Shown here in pieces: positions 51,881 through 59,094 of a DNA stretch of 64,000 bases. Source of the DNA: G965230065 sp965230065 (GTDB lineage: Bacteria; Bacteroidota; Bacteroidia; Cytophagales; Cyclobacteriaceae); contig OZ245942.1 in the NCBI GenBank assembly GCA_965230065.1, positions 1,860,001 through 1,924,000 on the forward strand. The letters run 5' to 3'. Under the pieces are notes generated by a model, which saw nothing but the letters and a program-made list of their open reading frames with translations, searched no databases and was not told where the DNA came from. Position numbers and translations under genes: made by a program. How positions within the stretch are numbered: the stretch's first letter is position 1; each line of letters opens with the position of its first letter.

Positions 51881-52018
51881 GAATCTCTTTTTTTATTTTA
51901 CCCCAATAATGTCAATACAATTAGCCTTTAGCTGCAATCGGTTTGCCGTCCAACCACAAACTTAATGAGCTTGTGGCTCGTAGCTAATAGCTCATAAAAT
52001 GAGCACAAAACGTATATA

Positions 52019-52074
52019 AACTGAAAAATAAGTTTTATAACGAAATAATTAGTTGCAAAACTGAAAAATAAGTT
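52019..52074 (+). promoter_or_regulatory. Three operator-like sites at 20-bp period (BlaI operators)
   Basis: AACTGAAAAATAAGTT occurs at 52019-52034 and again, identically, at 52059-52074. Exactly between them, at 52039-52054, is AACGAAATAATTAGTT. Each is a partial dyad of the form AACT...AGTT. They cover the -33 to -7 spacer of the promoter, as expected for repression by the BlaI protein encoded in the operon. Confidence 0.65.
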
Positions 52075-52083
52075 ATATGTTTG
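52050..52083 (+). promoter_or_regulatory. Promoter of the M56-blaI operon
   Basis: The -7 box TATGTTTG (52076-52083) matches TAnnTTTG exactly. A -33 box TAGTTG (52050-52055) lies 20 bp upstream, the spacing known for Bacteroidota promoters. The transcript would start near 52090 and the ATG is at 52107. Confidence 0.6.
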
Positions 52084-52106
52084 GGCATCATTAAAATTTT
52101 ACCGTC

Positions 52107-53603
52107 ATGATATACGCTCTTTTTCTCTTCTTGCTCAAGGCTACACTCTGTCTTGTTGTGTTTTCAACCGCTTATCAGTGGTTCTTTTCAAAGTTTGCCC
52201 ATTTCCAGGGTATGCGGGTTTACCTGCTGGGGAGTGTGGTGCTGAGTATTTGCCTGCCATTGTTGCAAATTCCGGTATTCGCCCCATTTTCATTTTTTAC
52301 TCTCGGGAATGTTGCTACAGAAACGGGCTATCTTAATTACTCTTTTGATTTGCCCAGGGCGGCACAAAGTACACCAGCCTTATCTGAAACTGCGGTGCAA
52401 GGTGAAACAGTAAACCTTTTTCCTGGAATTGGTTATTTGTTGCTTATCGTTTATTTCGCAGGGGTTTTATATAAAATGTGCATTACAGGACGGCATTTAT
52501 TCAAGATAAGGCAAATGATTGTGGGAAGCCACAAAGTGAAGGAAGGAAATAATACCTTGGTTTACCTGAAAGGAAACTATCCGGCTTTTTCTTTTCTTCA
52601 TTATATTTTTCTTAATCCAGATTTTCAGCAACTTTCTGCCGATGAACAACAACAGGTAAAACAACATGAACAGGTGCATGTGCGCCAAAAGCACACACTG
52701 GATCTGCTGTTTTTTGAAATAGCCGGGGCCTTGTTCTGGTTCAATCCGCTCATAACATACCTGAAAAACGCCTTGCAGGAAGTACACGAATACCTGGCCG
52801 ATGCAGAAGTTGCCAATGCAAGCACGCAGAAAACTTACGCCCATTTGCTACTGAAACTGGCTACGCAACCCAGGTTAATGCCCCTGGCCAACAGCATTTC
52901 CGGAAAGCAAATAGGCCGGAGGATAATGATGCTCACGCATGCCCGCTCCCTCCCCCGTCAAAAGTTTGTTTACCTGCTTATTTTACCTTTGGTGGCCATG
53001 ATGGTTGTGCTGAATGCCTGCATGGACGAACCGGCCACAAATACTGAAGTGCTGACACAGGAAGATGTAATTCCCATGGACGGAAAGAAAATCAGAAACA
53101 TCATTTGGGGAGGTAATACGGTGTATGATGATGAAACGCTCAACCGGGAGTTTGGACTAAAATCCGGTGATTGGGCAAATGAAGAATTGATTAATAAACA
53201 TTTGAATTATAACCCCGATGGCTCAGACTTATCATCTTTATACATGGACAATGGGTATTTGTTTTTCTCGATAGATGTGGAAGAAAATCAGGTGGGCGAT
53301 AAGGTTGTAGACTTGGTGCTAAATGTATTTGAAGGCCCAAAGGTAAAAGTGGATAATGTTATCATCAAAGGAAATCAGACTGTTCCTACCAGTGAAATCC
53401 GGGCGCAAATTCCGATAGAAAGCGGGGATTTATTTAACCGTTCCAAACTCATAGAAGCGCAGAAAAATATTGCAGCAATGGGTTACTTCGATCCACAGCA
53501 GGTAGGCATTAATCCATATCCCCATTGGAGCGATCAGGAACATACTGTGTTGGAGAAAATGGAATTAGAGTTTACCGTCATAGAAACCAATCCAAAAAAA
53601 TAA
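52107..53603 (+). CDS. BlaR1-like M56 membrane peptidase fused to BamA-type POTRA domains
   Basis: The protein has 498 residues. Three membrane segments precede the protease core (about 3-22, 37-60, 105-124). The zinc motif is HEQVH (187-191) with a downstream EVHEYLADAE (225-234) supplying the third ligand. A fourth helix lies at about 287-304. BlaR1 proteins sense a signal and cleave the BlaI repressor. Here the outside domain is not a penicillin-binding domain: residues about 327-409 and 414-495 look like two POTRA domains (LYMDNGYLFFSIDVEENQ; VDNVIIKGNQTVPTSEIR; AAMGYFDPQQVGINP), very like POTRA 3-4 of BamA. The next gene is blaI, 7 bp away. Confidence 0.85.
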   Translation: MIYALFLFLLKATLCLVVFSTAYQWFFSKFAHFQGMRVYLLGSVVLSICLPLLQIPVFAPFSFFTLGNVATETGYLNYSFDLPRAAQSTPALSETAVQGETVNLFPGIGYLLLIVYFAGVLYKMCITGRHLFKIRQMIVGSHKVKEGNNTLVYLKGNYPAFSFLHYIFLNPDFQQLSADEQQQVKQHEQVHVRQKHTLDLLFFEIAGALFWFNPLITYLKNALQEVHEYLADAEVANASTQKTYAHLLLKLATQPRLMPLANSISGKQIGRRIMMLTHARSLPRQKFVYLLILPLVAMMVVLNACMDEPATNTEVLTQEDVIPMDGKKIRNIIWGGNTVYDDETLNREFGLKSGDWANEELINKHLNYNPDGSDLSSLYMDNGYLFFSIDVEENQVGDKVVDLVLNVFEGPKVKVDNVIIKGNQTVPTSEIRAQIPIESGDLFNRSKLIEAQKNIAAMGYFDPQQVGINPYPHWSDQEHTVLEKMELEFTVIETNPKK

Positions 53604-53610
53604 AAAAAAC

Positions 53611-53973
53611 ATGGAAGAACTCACCAAGACCGAAGAGCGCATTATGCAGGTTTTCTGGAAACTGAAAAAAGCTTTCGTAAAAGATGTGATAGCGGAATTG
53701 CCCGATGACCCGAAGCCACCTTACAACACCATTTCTTCGGTAGTAAGAATCTTGGAAAAGAAAGGTTATCTGGATTATACAGCCTATGGCAAAACGTATG
53801 AATACTACCCGGCCATCAGCAAAGCCCAGTACCGTAAGCAATACATGAAAAAGCTTCTTTCAGGATATTTTGACAATTCCCCAGCCTCTCTCCTCTCTTT
53901 TCTGGTAAAAGAAGAAAATCTCAGCGATGAGGAAATAGAGAAGTTGAAAGCGATGATTGAAAAGCTGGATTAA
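53611..53973 (+). CDS. BlaI/MecI/CopY family transcriptional repressor
   Basis: The protein has 120 residues. The winged helix reads LTKTEERIMQVFWKLKKAFVKDVIAEL, then PPYNTISSVVRILEKKGYLDYTAYGKTYEYYP. The C-terminal dimerisation helix follows (SFLVKEENLSDEEIEKLKAMIEKL). It is the partner of the M56 peptidase, with a 7-bp gap. In most Bacteroidota pairs blaI comes first; here it is second. It should bind the three upstream sites. The end overlaps the convergent PAS gene by 4 bp. Confidence 0.93.
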   Translation: MEELTKTEERIMQVFWKLKKAFVKDVIAELPDDPKPPYNTISSVVRILEKKGYLDYTAYGKTYEYYPAISKAQYRKQYMKKLLSGYFDNSPASLLSFLVKEENLSDEEIEKLKAMIEKLD

Positions 53974-54458
53974 AACAAATCCTCTTCCTGCTCCACTGCC
54001 AAAAAATTTACAAGTTGCTGTTTGCGGTCAAAAACCGGGAAAATGTCAATATCACAGAAATAGGGCGTACCATCTTTTTTATAATTGACTACGGTGGAGG
54101 TAACTTTTTCAGGAATATCCAAAGCTTTGCTAATTATTTGGGTGGTTTTTTTATCAGTGCCTGGCCCCTGCAGGAAATCAGGCTTTCTTCCAAAAACTTC
54201 TTCCCTGTTGTAGCCCGTCATCACTTCAAAATATTGGGTGGCATATACGATTTTCCGGTCGGTTTGTGTTACCAAAATGGTTTTGCGTGGTTTTCGCATT
54301 TCTTTTTTAAGAAAACCAAGGTCAAAGTCCCAATTGTGGGTGGTAGCCAACGTATTCAGGTTTTCAACGTCTTCCTCAAAGAGTGTATGAGATGCGTACT
54401 GGGGAAGAAAATACCAGGCACCTAAAAGTGGGGGAATTACATTTATTTTTCCGTACAT
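53970..54458 (-). CDS. LOV-like PAS domain protein lacking the photoactive cysteine
   Basis: The protein has 162 residues. After a 58-residue N-terminal part, the domain reads ILVTQTDRKIVYATQYFEVMTGYNREEVFGRKPDFLQGPGTD. This is the LOV consensus (GRNCRFLQGPxTD), but the Cys that forms the flavin adduct is Pro 93. NYKKDGTPYFCDIDIFPV continues the LOV pattern. No output domain is present. It may bind flavin without the photocycle or bind another ligand. It follows the ChaN gene by 4 bp, so it is probably in that operon. Confidence 0.82.
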   Translation of the reverse strand: MYGKINVIPPLLGAWYFLPQYASHTLFEEDVENLNTLATTHNWDFDLGFLKKEMRKPRKTILVTQTDRKIVYATQYFEVMTGYNREEVFGRKPDFLQGPGTDKKTTQIISKALDIPEKVTSTVVNYKKDGTPYFCDIDIFPVFDRKQQLVNFLAVEQEEDLF

Positions 54459-54462
54459 ATTA

Positions 54463-55332
54463 TCAGTAAGTTTTCGTCATATCATCAGGAATACAAAGGA
54501 CAAAATCAGCGGTGTTTTTATATTCCTCTTCCAGTGCATCAATACTTTTCTGCTCTACGGTATGAATGGTGGCAATTTTCAGGTCAGGACGGGCTTGTTG
54601 CAGATACCACAAAATCCCTTCCCGGTTTTGCGAATGATACGTGCCATTGAAATGCAGAAAAGGTTTGCCCCCTGCATTTTCAAGAATTAAATGTGCCATC
54701 GTAGCATCTTTGATCGCTTGCGATTTGGCTAAATTTTCAGCGTTATTTCCATTGTTGTGACCTCCCATCATTTCTGTCATTTTTTGATAACCGGGTAACG
54801 TCAAATCTACCTCAACTGGCAGTGGAACTATCCATTGCAAGGCTGCCTCAGACAACGTATCCAGGGCTTCTAAACCTTCACGGTACACCAAATTGGCATA
54901 CCGTCTCGGTATGTTGGTAGCAACCACTTTCATATCATGGTTTTTGGCAAACACTACCAGCGGACGGTAATCGGTTTCATAATTATTCCACACTTTTGCT
55001 TCGCTCATCAAATGTTTTTCCTGAATGATACCGTTTACATATTCATTCAAAACCAATTGGTCGTCTGCCTCAAACATTTCCATACCCATCACCATTTCAG
55101 GATGTTGTTTGAACAAATCCTGCGTTACCTGTAATTCTAACCAATGGCAAAGCGAATTGTTATGAATTTCGCCAAAAAAGACAACATCAGCCTCGCTGAT
55201 TTGTTTCATCATTTTTCCGAAAGAAACAGGTTTGCCATTTTCTGTAAAGAGTTGATAAGCAGGTTTATCTTGTGCCATACCCGGTAAACAAGTGAGGATT
55301 ACAAAGCTTAGAAAGAGGAGCCTCATCTGCAT
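54463..55332 (-). CDS. ChaN family iron/haem-regulated lipoprotein-like protein
   Basis: The protein has 289 residues. The signal peptide is MQMRLLFLSFVILTCLPGMAQ; it is probably cut after AMAQ-like GMAQ, not lipidated. The ChaN (DUF399) domain has ADVVFFGEIHNNSLCHWLELQVTQ, MGMEMFEADDQLVLNEY, MKVVATNIPRRYANLV and FLHFNGTYHSQNREGILWYL. In Campylobacter, ChaN binds two haem groups and is iron-regulated. It lies between two iron cassettes. It is preceded by the sialidase-like gene and followed by the PAS gene. Confidence 0.9.
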   Translation of the reverse strand: MQMRLLFLSFVILTCLPGMAQDKPAYQLFTENGKPVSFGKMMKQISEADVVFFGEIHNNSLCHWLELQVTQDLFKQHPEMVMGMEMFEADDQLVLNEYVNGIIQEKHLMSEAKVWNNYETDYRPLVVFAKNHDMKVVATNIPRRYANLVYREGLEALDTLSEAALQWIVPLPVEVDLTLPGYQKMTEMMGGHNNGNNAENLAKSQAIKDATMAHLILENAGGKPFLHFNGTYHSQNREGILWYLQQARPDLKIATIHTVEQKSIDALEEEYKNTADFVLCIPDDMTKTY

Positions 55333-55353
55333 AAAATCTAAACTAAAAATAAA

Positions 55354-56472
55354 TTATGGCGTCCAAATGGTAGTGGCAATATATCTTTCAGGCTTCAGTT
55401 GATCCTGGAAATAATAGACTGTCACTACTTTTCCATCGGGTCGCTGTGTTGACCGTACATAACCAATATCCCTACCACCTCCATCAGCCCTTAAAACTAT
55501 TTGGTCCGACCAGGTTTTGCCATTATCCGCACTCAATTGGGCACAAATGCGATATGGTTCAGCACGCACCGCATACGTGAGGCAAAGTCTGCCGTCATTT
55601 AACTTTATCAGACTGGGTGGATTGCCTCCTCCCAGGTCATTCACAGGGGGAGCTAGCAATGTCCAAGTTTTTCCGCCGTCTGCACTTGCATAGGCATCTA
55701 TCCACCGATGGGTATCATCTCTACTTCGTATAGTAGTGATAAAATCCGTTTCGGATAACTGTACACTGGATGGCATAATACCAAATCCCTTCGGTTCCGC
55801 ACCAATCCTGGAAAGCAATTCCCAGTCCATACCCCCGTTATGGGTAATGGCACAAATGGGTCTTCCTTCCCGGTTGTTATCTTTTGATATGGATAAAAAG
55901 GACATGCATGTATTTTGGTCAATCACAATGTAATCTGTACGGGCAAGAATATTGGTTATTCCGGATACTTCCAGGGTAAATGGCCCTTTCCAGGTATGCC
56001 CCCGGTCATAGGAGTAATGAAAGATAGAAGGCCCACTGTTATGGTCCAAAAAACGAAAGTTTAATGCAATATCCGGATGCTCAAAATTGATAGCATGGGT
56101 AAGTTTTTCTGGTTCTTTTTTGTTAGGGTAATCAGGTTCAATGCCATGCAGACCAGTGCCTCTGGCTACGTATACGCCATCTGCTGAAGGGTCTTCTATC
56201 GTCCAGGTTTCTCCTCCATCCTGACTTCGCGCAAACAATAATTCTTCGGGTTTTTCCTGGTCGATATTGTGTCTATCCGGTCCAAGATCTTTATGATAAC
56301 CCCGGGAGAACCCGACCAAAATCTCATTCCCCCAAGACCAGATGCCATTATTGGCAGGCCATCCACCGAAACGGCCTTCTTCATAAAATACTTCAACATG
56401 TTGTGGTTCAGGTTTTTCCTGGAAGGAAAAGATCAATGCTGTAAAAAACAGGAAGAGAGCATATTTGTACAT
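55354..56472 (-). CDS. Exo-alpha-sialidase-like six-bladed propeller protein
   Basis: The protein has 372 residues. The signal peptide is MYKYALFLFFTALIFSFQ. Four Asp-box motifs are seen: SQDGGETWT, SYDRGHTWK, SADGGKTWT and SADNGKTWS. They mark the sialidase/BNR propeller. The arginine triad and the Tyr/Glu pair of true sialidases could not be assigned with certainty, so the substrate is open. The ATG at 56472 fits the signal peptide; a TTG five codons earlier is possible. It is upstream of the ChaN gene by 21 bp. Confidence 0.88.
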   Translation of the reverse strand: MYKYALFLFFTALIFSFQEKPEPQHVEVFYEEGRFGGWPANNGIWSWGNEILVGFSRGYHKDLGPDRHNIDQEKPEELLFARSQDGGETWTIEDPSADGVYVARGTGLHGIEPDYPNKKEPEKLTHAINFEHPDIALNFRFLDHNSGPSIFHYSYDRGHTWKGPFTLEVSGITNILARTDYIVIDQNTCMSFLSISKDNNREGRPICAITHNGGMDWELLSRIGAEPKGFGIMPSSVQLSETDFITTIRSRDDTHRWIDAYASADGGKTWTLLAPPVNDLGGGNPPSLIKLNDGRLCLTYAVRAEPYRICAQLSADNGKTWSDQIVLRADGGGRDIGYVRSTQRPDGKVVTVYYFQDQLKPERYIATTIWTP

Positions 56473-56602
56473 AGCTTTTTTAACCAATTGAGATGTTCAT
56501 AAAACAGCATAAACTTATACATAAATTAAGTGCGAACAAAAAACTACTTGCCAAAAGGATATTAAGCAAACTGAATACAGGACTTGGTTTTTAAAGTTGG
56601 TA

Positions 56603-57841
56603 TCAAGTCACTGATTGGTTAAAAAGCTGTTTTTTCTTTACTTTCTTTTGCGCATTCATGTTATCATTTTCAGAAGAATGCGGCTTTCTTTTCCTGGATT
56701 TTCTTCTTTTCCCCCACCAAATATAAAAGCCCGTAACGGGCAGGCTGGCCGAAACTAAACTCGCCAGAAATGCCAGTACTTTGCCCGGAAAACCCAGGAT
56801 GCTGCCTACGTGGATAGGATAGTTGAGTGCATGTGCTTTCTCACCATTGTTCATGTCGGCAAAATGAGTTTCTTCTAACTGCTCACCCGTATAAGGGTTG
56901 AACTGACAGCTGAAGTAATTATCGTAACCCGAGTTGCTCAATATAACACTGAGAAACAAGGGGGCATCATTTGTCCGGGGAAATCGCAGGTAGAAGGACT
57001 GTGCCTGTGGATAGCTTGCATACATCCCGGTAATGATCCTATCCAAAACCCCTTCTGCTTCGGTGGGTGTGATGTTGTATTCCGGGAATGGTTCGTTGAT
57101 GGTTTTACCACCGTTGGCGAGCCACTGAACACTATGGTCTACCCACTCAAAAGCCCACACCAGGCCGGTGAGCGCAATTAGCAGGGCGATGATGAGGGAA
57201 TAGAACCCGGCAATGTTGTGCAAATCATAGTTCTTGCGCCTCCAACGGGTAGTCGGTTTCCAGCGAAACCAGAAGCGTTGTTTGGCTGCGGCTTTGTTTT
57301 TGGGCCACCACAGCACCAATCCGGTAATGAGCATTACCACGAAAATGAGCACCGCGTAACCTACGATGGTGTGACCGATGGAATAATTAAGTAAAAGACT
57401 AAAATGCAGCCAGAGCACTACATTGAAAAACTCCCACTTGGTGTTTTCAATCTTGATCACCTCCCCAGTGTAAGGATTGAGGAACACTTTGTAATAGTAC
57501 TCCATATAGTCGGTGTACCAAATAGGCGAAAGGCCATCTTCTTCTACATTAAATTTACGAAACTGCACATAGGTACTTTCATCGGGTGAAGTGGGCAGGT
57601 GCATCCGCTCGGCTTTGTACTGATTATCGAGAGCAGCTTCGGCCCGGTCTACCAGTTCAGCTACTGGCAGGCGCTCAGCCTGGGGAGGGGCTTCCACGAA
57701 CATTCTATCGGCATATACAATTGGGCGCAGTTCATCCTGAAAAACCCACAGGCAGCCGGTGGCAGAAACGATAAACACCACCAGCCCGGATGCCAGTCCG
57801 AGCCAGAGGTGGATTTTGCCGATGAATTTTTTGAAAGTCAT
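56603..57841 (-). CDS. PepSY-associated membrane protein (cassette B)
   Basis: The protein has 412 residues with four membrane segments. It begins MTFKKFIGKIHLWLGLASGLVVFIVSATGCLWVFQDEL, and has the PepSY block YKVFLNPYTGEVIKIEN, LLLNYSIGHTIVGYAVLIFVVMLITGLVLWWPKN, RWRRKNYDLHNIAGFYSLIIALLIALTGLVWAF and the last helix ending GFYIWWGKRRKSRKRK. The conserved His residues suit haem or metal binding. It is the third gene of a TonB receptor-DUF4374-PepSY operon, a set associated with siderophore or haem use in Bacteroidota. Confidence 0.92.
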   Translation of the reverse strand: MTFKKFIGKIHLWLGLASGLVVFIVSATGCLWVFQDELRPIVYADRMFVEAPPQAERLPVAELVDRAEAALDNQYKAERMHLPTSPDESTYVQFRKFNVEEDGLSPIWYTDYMEYYYKVFLNPYTGEVIKIENTKWEFFNVVLWLHFSLLLNYSIGHTIVGYAVLIFVVMLITGLVLWWPKNKAAAKQRFWFRWKPTTRWRRKNYDLHNIAGFYSLIIALLIALTGLVWAFEWVDHSVQWLANGGKTINEPFPEYNITPTEAEGVLDRIITGMYASYPQAQSFYLRFPRTNDAPLFLSVILSNSGYDNYFSCQFNPYTGEQLEETHFADMNNGEKAHALNYPIHVGSILGFPGKVLAFLASLVSASLPVTGFYIWWGKRRKSRKRKPHSSENDNMNAQKKVKKKQLFNQSVT

Positions 57842-57850
57842 AGCTTTCCA

Positions 57851-59080
57851 TTAAAAATTTCTCAGCAAAGAATTCACGTAAACATTGCTTCCATCCAGGG
57901 CAGCTCCTTTTGTGAAGTCGTCCGGGCCGCCCCCGACGGTAATTTCATAAATATTAGCATTATCACCCTGCAGGCTAACGGGAATGTAAAATTTGCCGTC
58001 TCCCACAGTATTCAGCTGGAAAATATTGACATAAGGTGCTTTGGGTATATTGAGTTCGGTTACGGTCTTTGCATTTAAGTCAATCTTTGCCAGTGTACCG
58101 TGATTTCTGCTGATATCATCCCATTCTACCAGGTCATCTTCCCTTACAACGTTGGCATAAACGATTCCATTACCGGCATACCAGGCATTCCAGATGCTGA
58201 TTGGTTCGGAAAACTCAGCTGAGACATCAAACAGATAGTCATCATACCCCCCATTGCTGATGCGTACGAAAACGGTAGGCTTGTCAGCTAGTTCTTCGTG
58301 GCCATACCACAATTTGCTGTTCAGGTTATACTGATAGATATTTCCTTGCTCGTCTAAAAACGAACCATTGGTCCGGTAGCCCGCTACAGTACCTGCCGAA
58401 GCTTCAGAGACAAGCACCCTGGGGTTAGCGAGAGAAGGATAGTCATACTCCAGGGTGATGAGGGAGTCAGCCAAATTTTGCCAGGTTTCACTGTCACCAT
58501 ACAGGCTGCCAAAATATACTTTATTGCCTTTTACCACAGCATTGACCCATAAAGACTGCTTACCCCCGATATCAGGCACATCAAAAAAGCCATGATTTTC
58601 TACCGTAAAAGAGTCAAGGTCAATGACGGCAAAAGGTGCTTTCCCTTCTTCATTGGGAAAGTTGAGCAACAACAAATCGTTATTATCCGTTGCCTGAATG
58701 TAACGATAAAAACTCCCTGGGTTTAAAGTTTCAGTTGAAATATTCCCCACTTTAATTAGCCCGCTTTCCGTAATTTCAAGTTTATCTAGCGTTCCTTCAT
58801 TCGAGTTTATGAAATAAATATATCCGTCTTTGCTGACAGATAAACCGCCAAAAGCACCTTCTATGCCATTGCCTACAATAGAAATGCTGCCAGAAAGCAA
58901 GTCGCTGGTGGTTGTAAGATAGTCCTCATCATTGACATTGGCCCCCACTGAATATTTATCCAGGTTGGCTGTCAGGTCTGGCTCTTCCCCATTGTCATCT
59001 TCACAGGATGAAAATACAAACAAAGCTGCCAGGAATAAATAAGCGAAATTGCCGTAAAGTAATTTAATAAAGTTCATCAT
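57851..59080 (-). CDS. DUF4374 lipoprotein of a siderophore cassette
   Basis: The protein has 409 residues. The lipobox is FSSC with Cys near 26 after MMNFIKLLYGNFAYLFLAALFVF. The mature part is a beta-propeller with strand repeats such as GGLSVSKDGYIYFINSNEGTLDKLEI and DNNDLLLLNFPNEEGKAPFAVIDL. DUF4374 proteins are encoded between TonB receptors and PepSY proteins; they include siderophore-binding surface lipoproteins (XusB-type) in Bacteroides. The gaps are 14 bp to the receptor gene and 9 bp to the PepSY gene. Confidence 0.9.
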   Translation of the reverse strand: MMNFIKLLYGNFAYLFLAALFVFSSCEDDNGEEPDLTANLDKYSVGANVNDEDYLTTTSDLLSGSISIVGNGIEGAFGGLSVSKDGYIYFINSNEGTLDKLEITESGLIKVGNISTETLNPGSFYRYIQATDNNDLLLLNFPNEEGKAPFAVIDLDSFTVENHGFFDVPDIGGKQSLWVNAVVKGNKVYFGSLYGDSETWQNLADSLITLEYDYPSLANPRVLVSEASAGTVAGYRTNGSFLDEQGNIYQYNLNSKLWYGHEELADKPTVFVRISNGGYDDYLFDVSAEFSEPISIWNAWYAGNGIVYANVVREDDLVEWDDISRNHGTLAKIDLNAKTVTELNIPKAPYVNIFQLNTVGDGKFYIPVSLQGDNANIYEITVGGGPDDFTKGAALDGSNVYVNSLLRNF

Positions 59081-59094
59081 TATGGTTTTTAGAA

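Larger units (their letters stand above)
51604..52106. other. Intergenic control region between the TonB receptor and M56 genes
   Basis: This 503-bp divergent region holds the receptor control sites (51637-51653 and 51715-51751), REP copy B (51792-51880), a hairpin ATGAGCT/AGCTCAT (51965-51995) and the M56-blaI operators and promoter (52019-52083). No gene was seen. Confidence 0.75.
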
